A program made the translations under genes and the position numbers. Positions 1 to 5,203 of a stretch of DNA of 7,024 nt are shown here, one piece after another; position 1 is the stretch's first letter, and every line of letters begins with the position of its first letter. A model generated the notes under the pieces. That model was not told the DNA's origin. It searched no databases and saw nothing but the letters and a program-made list of their open reading frames with translations. This DNA comes from Rhodanobacter sp. (GTDB lineage: Bacteria; Pseudomonadota; Gammaproteobacteria; Xanthomonadales; Rhodanobacteraceae), in contig JAPHUU010000288.1 of NCBI GenBank assembly GCA_026193555.1, positions 1 to 7,024 of the forward strand, written 5' to 3'.

Positions 1-1520
1 CTGAAGCTGCGCAGCAGTGCATCCATGCGGGCGATGTCGATCTGGCCGGCGGCACCGGCCGCCAGCAGGCCGGCCTTCAACACCTGGTAGTCGGACTCGA
101 AGCCATTCGCCTGTTCCGCGTCCAGCGGCGCGAAGTCGGCGTGCGCCGGGTTGAGCTGGAGCAGCAGTCGCTCGCCGCGCCGCAGCAGCGCGCGGGTCGC
201 CGTCTGCAGCGGCTCGGTCGGCAGCGCGGCGGTGGTGACCAGCTCGCCGCTCAGTTCATGGCAGGTGTCGTAGTAGCGCTGCACGCGCAGCAGGGTGGCC
301 AGGGCCTGCGCGCTGCTCTGCGACATCGAGCTGCGGTTGACGCCGGTGACGAAGTCGTGGATCACCTGGCTCAGCGGCAGATAGGCGGCTGCTTCCTGCG
401 GCCGCTGGTCGTCGCCGAGCCAGTGCCCCAGGCGCGCCCACGCGACGGTCAGGGCGATATCGCCCAGACGCTGCAATTCCCGCCGCAGCGCATCGGCGGC
501 CAGCGACGGGACCGAGGCGACGTTGCGGTCGAGATAGCGCGCCTGCGCGGCATCCTCGTCGCGGGTGCGGAACTGTCGCTTCAGGAACGCCGTCAGACGA
601 TTGGCCAGCGGCCACATCAGCGCCACGCCGAGCAGGTTGAACACACTGTGGAACATCGCCAGGCTCACTGCCGGCGACGCATCGAGGCCCAGCAGGGTGC
701 GCAGACCGTCGACGGCGTGGATCAGCAACGGCAACAGCGCCAGCGCCACCGCGGCGGCGAGCAGGTTGAATGCCACGTGCGCGCTGGCGGCTCGGCGAGC
801 GTTGGGGGTGGCGCCGATGGCGGCCAGCAGCGCCGTGACCGTGGTGCCGATGTTGGAGCCGATCACCATCGCGGCGGCCTCGGTCAGCGGCAGCACGCCG
901 CCCTGGGCCAGGGTCAGCGTGACCGCCAGCACGGCGCTGGAGGACTGCATCAGCACGGTCAGTGCCAGTCCGCCCAGCACAAACGCGAGCACCGCCAGCA
1001 GGCCGTCGCCCAGCAGGCCCCATGGCAGGCTGTGGCCATCGACCACGATCGCGTGCTGCAGAAAGCCGATGCCAAGGAACAGCACGCCGAAGCCGGTCAG
1101 CGCGGTGCCCAGCGCTGCCCGTCGGGTGTGCTGGCCGGACAGCCGCAGGGCCATGCCCAGGCCGATCACCGGCAGCGCGGCCGCTTCGACCTCGATCTTG
1201 AAGCCGATCAGCGCCACCAGCCAGCCGGTCATCGTGGTGCCGACATTGGCGCCGAACAGCACCCACAGTGACTGTCCCAGATCCAGCAGGCCGGCGTTGA
1301 CGAAACCGATCGCCGCCACCGTCACCGCGCTCGACGACTGCACCAGGGCTGTCACCAGCATGCCCGAAAGCAGACCGCGCCAACGGGTCTGCGTGGACGC
1401 GCCGAGCACGCGGCCCAGCAGCGGACCGGCAGCCTGTTTCAGGCCCTCGGTCATCAACAGCATGCCGAGCAGGAACAGGCCCAGCCCGCCCAACAACATT
1501 CCGGTGCCGATGCCCGCCAT
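1..1520 (-). CDS. Na+/phosphate cotransporter family protein (partial; C-terminal end beyond the left edge)
   Basis: An open reading frame of 506 codons with no stop runs off the left edge. It is an inner-membrane protein of the PNaS (Na_Pi_cotrans) family, expected to import phosphate with sodium. The family hallmark is an inverted pair of repeats, each with a QSSSA motif. Both are visible: LVQSSSAVTVAA near residue 60 and LMQSSSAVLAV near residue 191, followed by the paired GANVGTTMT (about 90-98) and GSNIGTTVT (about 221-229). Hydrophobic helices fill residues 1 to about 310. From about residue 315 the protein is soluble and helical, opening with a RYLD motif, and resembles the PhoU-like tail of these transporters. 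Family members are usually about 540-600 residues, so only a short end is missing. The ATG at 1520 has an AGGGG ribosome site 6 bases upstream. It is divergent from the methyltransferase gene. Phosphate specificity is inferred from the family; some members may act on other anions. Confidence 0.92.
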   Translation of the reverse strand, partial: MAGIGTGMLLGGLGLFLLGMLLMTEGLKQAAGPLLGRVLGASTQTRWRGLLSGMLVTALVQSSSAVTVAAIGFVNAGLLDLGQSLWVLFGANVGTTMTGWLVALIGFKIEVEAAALPVIGLGMALRLSGQHTRRAALGTALTGFGVLFLGIGFLQHAIVVDGHSLPWGLLGDGLLAVLAFVLGGLALTVLMQSSSAVLAVTLTLAQGGVLPLTEAAAMVIGSNIGTTVTALLAAIGATPNARRAASAHVAFNLLAAAVALALLPLLIHAVDGLRTLLGLDASPAVSLAMFHSVFNLLGVALMWPLANRLTAFLKRQFRTRDEDAAQARYLDRNVASVPSLAADALRRELQRLGDIALTVAWARLGHWLGDDQRPQEAAAYLPLSQVIHDFVTGVNRSSMSQSSAQALATLLRVQRYYDTCHELSGELVTTAALPTEPLQTATRALLRRGERLLLQLNPAHADFAPLDAEQANGFESDYQVLKAGLLAAGAAGQIDIARMDALLRSF

Positions 1521-1553
1521 CCTGTGCCCCTGCCGTTGCCCGTCGGATCCATC

Positions 1554-1584
1554 ATTGCATCGTCGGCCGTGGTGCGTGCGTCAA
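1554..1584 (-). promoter_or_regulatory. Candidate sigma70-type promoter for the phosphate transporter gene
   Basis: On the minus strand TTGACG (1584-1579) matches five of six -35 consensus bases. TGCAAT (1559-1554) matches four of six -10 bases. The spacer is 19 bases, longer than the preferred 17. It would give a leader of roughly 25-30 bases before the ATG at 1520. Position and -35 quality are good; the long spacer makes it tentative. Confidence 0.3.
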
Positions 1585-1632
1585 GGCAGCGTGCCTCCGG
1601 CCGGTCGAGTCGTTGCTTTTGACGGCTGCTGC

Positions 1633-1660
1633 TTGAATCGGCGGCCCGTGCGCCCATACC
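1633..1660 (+). promoter_or_regulatory. Weak candidate promoter for the methyltransferase gene
   Basis: TTGAAT (1633-1638) and CATACC (1655-1660) are 16 bases apart, with only a modest match to sigma70 consensus. If used, the transcript would start close to 1667 and the leader to the ATG at 1689 would be about 22 bases, enough to keep the AGGGG ribosome site at 1678-1682. The GGGAGG at 1661-1666 would then lie outside the transcript. The call is weak and rests on position. Confidence 0.2.
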
Positions 1661-1688
1661 GGGAGGACCAATCTTGCAGGGGTACGCC

Positions 1689-2336
1689 ATGTCCACGTCA
1701 GTCCAGGATCAGAACCGCCAGCGTTTCGATGTCATCGCCGCCGAGTGGGACGAGAGCCCCACACGACGCGAGCTGGCGACCGGCGTGGCCGCCGCGATCG
1801 CCGGGGCGGTGCCGCTGCAGGCGGATTGGCAGGCGCTGGAATACGGCTGCGGCACCGGTCTGGTGGGCGCCGCGCTGGCGCCGAGGCTGGGGCGCTTGCT
1901 GGCCTGCGACGTGTCGCCGGGCATGCTGTCGGTGCTCACGGAAAAGGCGCACGCGGCGGGACTCGACCATCTGCAGACCCGGGTGCTCGATCTCACCCGC
2001 GAGCCGCCGCCGGCCGAGCGCTTCGACCTGATCTTCAGCAGCATGACGATGCATCACATCCCGGATGTCGCGGCGCTGGTGCACACGTTCCACGGCATGT
2101 TGAAGCCGGGCGGCTGGCTGGCGCTGGTGGACCTGGACGCCGAGGACGGCAGCTTCCATGGCGACGACGTGCCCGGCGTGATGCACCACGGTTTCGATCG
2201 CGCCGCGCTGCAGGAGCAGCTGCGCGCCACCGGCTTCGTCCAGACCAGCGCGCGCACCGCGCACACGGTCACCAAGACCGCCGCCGACGGCCGCGTGAGC
2301 CGCTATCCGGTGTTCCTGATCACCGCCCGGGCGTGA
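1689..2336 (+). CDS. Class I SAM-dependent methyltransferase
   Basis: A 215-residue Rossmann-fold methyltransferase, expected to move a methyl group from S-adenosylmethionine to an unidentified acceptor in the cytoplasm. Motif I is LEYGCGTGLVG at residues 50-60, the glycine-rich SAM loop. The acidic residue ending strand 2 is in LACDVSPGML (about 71-80). The FDLIFSSMTMHHI stretch (112-124) is motif IV/post-motif typical of the Methyltransf_11/25 group, and MLKPGGWLALVDLD (137-150) is motif V/VI. The length is normal for a single-domain enzyme. The ATG at 1689 is preferred because AGGGG (1678-1682) lies 6 bases upstream. A TTG at 1674 with GGGAGG 7 bases upstream is a real alternative, adding five residues. 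The gene is divergent from the phosphate transporter and convergent with the anti-sigma gene, so it is probably monocistronic. The substrate cannot be read from the sequence; a ubiquinone-type, small-molecule or protein acceptor all remain possible. Confidence 0.87.
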   Translation: MSTSVQDQNRQRFDVIAAEWDESPTRRELATGVAAAIAGAVPLQADWQALEYGCGTGLVGAALAPRLGRLLACDVSPGMLSVLTEKAHAAGLDHLQTRVLDLTREPPPAERFDLIFSSMTMHHIPDVAALVHTFHGMLKPGGWLALVDLDAEDGSFHGDDVPGVMHHGFDRAALQEQLRATGFVQTSARTAHTVTKTAADGRVSRYPVFLITARA

Positions 2337-2448
2337 TCGAGGCAGCGGGCGCCGGCGCGAGGTGGGGTGGCGCGGTCGGTCTTGTCACCCGGCTGTCCGG
2401 TATCCGCACTGTCGATGTGGCAGGTGCCGCGGCCCCACCGGCGACGGC

Positions 2449-3033
2449 CTACTGCGCTCCCGGCGGCGGGTAGGGGGAGTGGTTGAAGGTGTACTCGCCC
2501 AGGGTCCGTTCACCGCTGGCATCGACGGCGAGCAGGCGCATGCGCAGGGTGGTCGCGGGCAGGCTGCGCAAGAATTCGATGCTGGGAGAGATCACCACAC
2601 CGCCGTCGTCGGCGACGAAGGGAATGTCTTCGTGCCGCATCGCGGTGAGGCCGTCATGGTCGAGATCGATCAGGTCCAGCCGGGTCACTCCGCCGAGTGG
2701 CGCCTCCAGTCGCGCCACCACGAAATCGTCATCGGGGGCGACGGTGCAGTTCACCGAGCCGTTGCGCGGCACGCGATATTCGCGCACCTGCAGGCCGCGC
2801 TCCGACAGCCGGCGCACGAAGTGGTGGTTGATCACCGAGTTCACTCCGCTGGTGCGCGCCAGTGCGCGCACCTCCCGCGCCAGCGCGATCAGTTGCTCCA
2901 GCCGCTGACTGCAGCCGGCGCAGCCGAGGTAGTGCTCCTCGATGCGCGCCTCGCTGTCCGGGTCGAGCTCGCCCAGCCGGTACGCGAGCAGGGCGTGCCA
3001 CTCCAGCGGTGACTGGCAGGATGCGGTACTCAT
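2449..3033 (-). CDS. Putative soluble zinc-binding anti-sigma factor (ZAS-like)
   Basis: A 194-residue protein. Residues 12-60 contain an H-x3-C-x2-C motif (H34, C38, C41), with LAYRLGELDPDSEARIEEH before it and a helix (SQRLEQLIALAREVRAL) after it. That is the layout of the zinc-containing anti-sigma (ZAS, zf-HC2-like) domain, which binds and silences ECF sigma factors. The rest (about 70-194) is polar, probably beta-rich, and I do not recognise it. It may sense a ligand. There is no hydrophobic stretch long enough for a membrane helix, so the protein should be cytoplasmic, unlike RseA-type membrane anti-sigma factors. Its ATG overlaps the TGA of the sigma gene (ATGA, 3030-3033), which implies translational coupling and near-equal production. 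The function is inferred from the motif plus position. The C-terminal half carries five histidines (H70, H71, H125, H134, H185) but no obvious cupin HxH signature as in ChrR. Confidence 0.75.
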   Translation of the reverse strand: MSTASCQSPLEWHALLAYRLGELDPDSEARIEEHYLGCAGCSQRLEQLIALAREVRALARTSGVNSVINHHFVRRLSERGLQVREYRVPRNGSVNCTVAPDDDFVVARLEAPLGGVTRLDLIDLDHDGLTAMRHEDIPFVADDGGVVISPSIEFLRSLPATTLRMRLLAVDASGERTLGEYTFNHSPYPPPGAQ

Positions 3034-3605
3034 GGCGTGCCGCCGATCACGCAGGTGCGCAGGCGCTCGAGGCCGCGATGGCGGATCACGCGAACGTTGG
3101 TCGGGCTCAGGTCCAGCTCATGCGCCAGGGCCGCGGCAGGCATGTCGTCGTAGAACGTCAGCAGCAGAACGGTGCGCTCCCGTTCCGACAGGCGCGCGAG
3201 GCAGCGTGCCAGGCGTTCATGGTCGAAATTCGGCAGCGCCGCTTCCGGCGGCAACAGTGCTTCGCCCCAGGTTTCCAGCAGGCGTTCGTGGCGGGCATGC
3301 CCGCGGCGCAGATCCAGCACCACCATGCGGCAGATGCCGAACACGAACGATGCCAGCCGCTCCGGTTCGCGCAGGACGCCCGCGCGCAGGCGCTCGATCA
3401 TCAGCAGCATCACCTGCTGCATGAGATCGGCGGCGGCCGCGTCGTTGCGCAGGTGCCGCAACCCGTACTGGCGCACGCGCGGCGCGAGCCGCCGGCACAG
3501 TTCGGCCTCCGCTTCATGGTCGGTAGCGGGCGCCGCCTGTCCCACCCGTCGGGCCAGCGAAGCATCATCGGGCAGGTCGTCGGGGACAGGAAAAGACATC
3601 GCCAC
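3030..3605 (-). CDS. ECF-type RNA polymerase sigma factor
   Basis: A sigma-70 family regulator of about 190 residues with only regions 2 and 4, as in ECF (group IV) sigma factors. It would direct RNA polymerase to a small set of promoters. Numbering from the in-frame ATG at 3599: region 2 spans about 28-100, with DLMQQVMLLMIERL (58-71) matching the DLVQEVFLRLW-type region 2.2 and FVFGICRMVVLDLRRG (85-100) matching region 2.3/2.4. Region 4 spans about 130-183, with LSERERTVLLLTFYDDMPAAAL followed by the helix-turn-helix LSPTNVRVIRHRGLERLR. A GTG at 3605 is taken as the start because AAGGAGGT (3617-3624) is 11 bases upstream; ATG 3599 is 17 bases from it. An open frame continues to 3701, but that part crosses the intergenic inverted repeat and the opposing gene's ribosome site, so it was rejected. 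The coupled downstream gene is its probable anti-sigma factor. Target promoters are unknown; autoregulation is plausible. Confidence 0.9.
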   Translation of the reverse strand: MAMSFPVPDDLPDDASLARRVGQAAPATDHEAEAELCRRLAPRVRQYGLRHLRNDAAAADLMQQVMLLMIERLRAGVLREPERLASFVFGICRMVVLDLRRGHARHERLLETWGEALLPPEAALPNFDHERLARCLARLSERERTVLLLTFYDDMPAAALAHELDLSPTNVRVIRHRGLERLRTCVIGGTP

Positions 3606-3616
3606 AGCATAGGGGG

Positions 3617-3624
3617 ACCTCCTT
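3617..3624 (-). promoter_or_regulatory. Strong ribosome binding site upstream of the sigma gene
   Basis: AAGGAGGT on the minus strand is a near-perfect anti-16S match. Spacing is 6 bases to an ATG at 3610 that is out of frame with the sigma factor, 11 to the in-frame GTG at 3605, and 17 to the in-frame ATG at 3599. It therefore leaves the sigma start uncertain. A second AAGGAGGT copy on the same strand lies at 3659-3666. Confidence 0.65.
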
Positions 3625-3634
3625 GTTTGTAAAA

Positions 3635-3661
3635 GTGTAACGAACGGTCGCTTCGTTACAC
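3635..3661. promoter_or_regulatory. Perfect 10-base inverted repeat in the divergent sigma/MBL intergenic region (candidate operator)
   Basis: GTGTAACGAA (3635-3644) is exactly mirrored by TTCGTTACAC (3652-3661), with the 7-base spacer CGGTCGC between. The 27-base element sits almost centrally between the sigma start (3605 or 3599) and the GTG of the MBL gene (3691). A symmetric site there suits binding of a dimeric regulator controlling both directions, or back-to-back copies of a sigma recognition element. GTAAC-like -35 sequences are known for some ECF groups, but I could not pair it with a convincing -10. No good sigma70 promoter is visible in either direction. The repeat is certain; its role is inferred. 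Confidence 0.6.
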
Positions 3662-3679
3662 CTCCTTGCAAACCCACCC

Positions 3680-3686
3680 AGGAGGT
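3680..3686 (+). promoter_or_regulatory. Ribosome binding site deciding the GTG start of the MBL-fold gene
   Basis: AGGAGGT at 3680-3686 ends 4 bases before the GTG at 3691 (5 bases counted from AGGAGG). This makes the GTG the preferred start; the next in-frame ATG, codon 45, lies far inside the conserved domain. Confidence 0.7.
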
Positions 3687-3690
3687 CACC

Positions 3691-4431
3691 GTGATAACCA
3701 ATCAGCAATCCGGCACGAATATCCAGGAAATCGCCGATGGCATCTACCGCATCAACACCCCGGTCGAATTGCCGGTCGGCGCCTTCAACTTCAACCAGTA
3801 TCTGATCGTCGACGAGAAGCCGATGCTGTTTCACACCGGTCCGCGGCGCCTGTTCCCGCTGGTGCAGGAGGCGATTGCCGGGGTGCTGCCTCCGGCGCGG
3901 CTGCGCTACATCGGCTTCTCGCATTTCGAAGCCGACGAATGTGGCGCACTGAACGAGTTTCTCGCGATCGCGCCCGATGCCGTGCCGGTCTGCAGCCAGA
4001 TCGCGGCACTGGTTTCGGTCAACGACGTCGCCGACCGGCCAGCGCATGCGCTGGGTGACGGCGACGTGCTGCATCTGGGCACCCATGCCCTGCGCTGGTT
4101 CGACACCCCGCACCTGCCGCACGGCTGGGATTGCGGCCTGCCGTTCGAGCAGACCACCCGCACCCTGTTGTGCGGCGATCTGTTCACCCAGGGTGGAGAC
4201 GGCAAGGCGGCGCTGGTCGAGAGCGACATACTGGGTCCCAGTGAGGGCTTTCGCGGTGCGATGGACTACTACGCCCATGCCCCCAATACCCGTGCGATGC
4301 TCGAACGCCTGGCCGCTGAATCTCCCGCCACTCTCGCCTGCATGCATGGCAGCGCCTGGCGGGGAGATGGTGCGGCGTTGCTGCGCGCCCTGGCGGCGTC
4401 GGTCGAGCAGGGTTCGGCGGTGACCGCCTAG
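3691..4431 (+). CDS. Stand-alone di-iron metallo-beta-lactamase-fold protein (ODP/flavodiiron-like oxygen-binding domain)
   Basis: A 246-residue cytoplasmic protein with no signal peptide or membrane segment. It has the metallo-beta-lactamase fold as found in flavodiiron proteins rather than the HxHxDH hydrolase form. Visible ligand candidates are H78-x-E80-x-D82 (GFSHFEADECG), H144 or H141 (DTPHLPHGWDCG), D163 (LLCGDLF) and H219 (ACMHGSAW). This spacing follows the six ligands of the di-iron site in flavodiiron NO/O2 reductases. The glutamate in HxExD is the mark of that group and favours iron over zinc. The C-terminal flavodoxin domain of full enzymes (about 400 residues) is absent, leaving only the oxygen-binding domain, as in ODP-type sensors. 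Cysteines C84, C161 and C217 lie within two residues of predicted ligands. It is divergent from a sigma/anti-sigma pair, with a shared palindrome between. It may sense O2 or NO, reduce them with a separate electron donor, or be a sigma target. The fold is confident; the activity is inferred. Confidence 0.87.
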   Translation: MITNQQSGTNIQEIADGIYRINTPVELPVGAFNFNQYLIVDEKPMLFHTGPRRLFPLVQEAIAGVLPPARLRYIGFSHFEADECGALNEFLAIAPDAVPVCSQIAALVSVNDVADRPAHALGDGDVLHLGTHALRWFDTPHLPHGWDCGLPFEQTTRTLLCGDLFTQGGDGKAALVESDILGPSEGFRGAMDYYAHAPNTRAMLERLAAESPATLACMHGSAWRGDGAALLRALAASVEQGSAVTA

Positions 4432-4500
4432 GAGGGCGAGCCCCGCGGCGGGAAGCCTCGGGGTCAGCGTCCGTTGCCAGCCGTCAGGCCAGCGTCCCGG

Positions 4501-4974
4501 TCAGGTGTCGGCGATGGGTATCCGCAACGCCGGCGACGGTGGGTGGTCGATGAATTCCCGGCGGACCAGCGCGAACAGCTCGCGCTGGCTGCCGAACGGC
4601 AGCAGCGGGATCGCCTCGTCAAACGACAGCCAGCGGTGGGCGTCGTTCTCCGCGTTCAGGCGAACCGGCGCGTCGGCATCGATCAGGGCGACGAAGGCCG
4701 GCACCACGGCAACGCATTCCTCGCGCACGTCGTAGTAGGTCTCGCAGCGATCGGCCGAATACAGGGCCAGCGGCCGCAGCTCGGCCTCTTCGTGCAGCTC
4801 GCGCAAGGCGGTCTGCCAGGCTTTCTCGCCGGGTTCGATGTGGCCGGCGACATAGGCCCACAGGCCGTGCAGGTGGGCACCGGCCCGATGCAGCAGCAAC
4901 ACCTGCGCGTCGGCGCCGTCGCCGCGGGTCGCGACGACCGAAACCATCGTGCATTGCAGCGGCATGCCCGGCAT
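4501..4974 (-). CDS. Nudix hydrolase
   Basis: A 157-residue single-domain Nudix protein, expected to cleave a nucleoside diphosphate linked to another group (X) using Mg2+. The Nudix box is at residues 44-66: G44, E50, R58, E59, L60, E62, E63 follow Gx5Ex7REUxEE. The usual glycine near the end of the box is replaced by E65 (EEAEL). Upstream, LLLHRAGAHLHGLWAYVAG is the typical substrate-strand lead-in, and the C-terminal NAENDAHRWLSFDEA is common in Nudix enzymes. Overall it resembles NudB-like (dATP / dihydroneopterin triphosphate) pyrophosphohydrolases, but that assignment is only a guess. The ATG at 4974 is supported by GGGAG 6 bases upstream (4981-4985). The gene is convergent with the MBL-fold gene and divergent from the UvrA-like gene. 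No strong promoter or terminator was identified for it. The catalytic glutamates are present, so it should be active. Confidence 0.92.
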   Translation of the reverse strand: MPGMPLQCTMVSVVATRGDGADAQVLLLHRAGAHLHGLWAYVAGHIEPGEKAWQTALRELHEEAELRPLALYSADRCETYYDVREECVAVVPAFVALIDADAPVRLNAENDAHRWLSFDEAIPLLPFGSQRELFALVRREFIDHPPSPALRIPIADT

Positions 4975-5140
4975 GCGTCGCTCCCGTTGTCGATCGCTGG
5001 AACAAGGCTCCCGGCCAGCCTACGCGTTCGTGTGGCCGTTGCGTGTCACCGGCACGTGAATCAGGGCCGCTTGCCGTGCCCGATCGTGGGCAGGCAGCGC
5101 GGCGACCGAGGGTCCGAGGCCGGGGGTGTGCCCGCCGCTC

Positions 5141-5146
5141 TACAAT
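5141..5146 (+). promoter_or_regulatory. Candidate -10 element for the UvrA-like gene
   Basis: TACAAT matches five of six bases of the sigma70 -10 consensus and lies 57 bases before the start codon, so the leader would be about 50 bases. No recognisable -35 hexamer is found 16-18 bases upstream (that stretch is GC-only). If real, the promoter would depend on an activator or be weak. I saw no SOS-type CTG-N10-CAG box beside it. Confidence 0.35.
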
Positions 5147-5203
5147 GACCGGCTTTCATCGCCTTCTCAGGGCGACCGCGATCTGTCTGCCGGGAGCCCG
5201 CCA

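Noticed and set aside
256..1383. Long open frame of 375 codons on the minus strand
   Set aside because: It is an alternative frame of the phosphate transporter. Its translation is arginine/glycine-rich low-complexity sequence, while the true frame carries both QSSSA repeats.
565..2031. Long plus-strand open frame of 488 codons
   Set aside because: It runs antisense to the transporter, crosses the divergent intergenic region and enters the methyltransferase in another frame. Its composition (Ser/Arg/Pro-rich) is that of GC-rich shadow frames.
2349..2439. Possible terminator between the convergent methyltransferase and anti-sigma genes
   Set aside because: There is a GCGCCGGCGC palindrome (2349-2358) and a distant GGTGGGG/CCCCACC pair (2361-2367, 2433-2439), but no compact stem and no T-run.
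3606..3701. N-terminal extension of the sigma factor to a start at 3701
   Set aside because: It would translate through the palindrome and the opposing gene's ribosome site and start codon. The added residues do not resemble the sigma domain.
3565..4347. 260-codon open frame antisense to the MBL-fold gene
   Set aside because: The plus frame has a complete set of metal-ligand motifs, while the minus frame shows no recognisable domain.
4440..4466. Possible terminator after the MBL-fold gene
   Set aside because: Only about five base pairs (CCCCG/CGGGG) with a long loop and no T-run, which is expected by chance at this GC content.
5075..5093. TGCCC/GGGCA hairpin around GATCGT upstream of the UvrA-like gene
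   Set aside because: The five-base arms are too short to separate from chance in GC-rich DNA, and the position does not match a mapped function.
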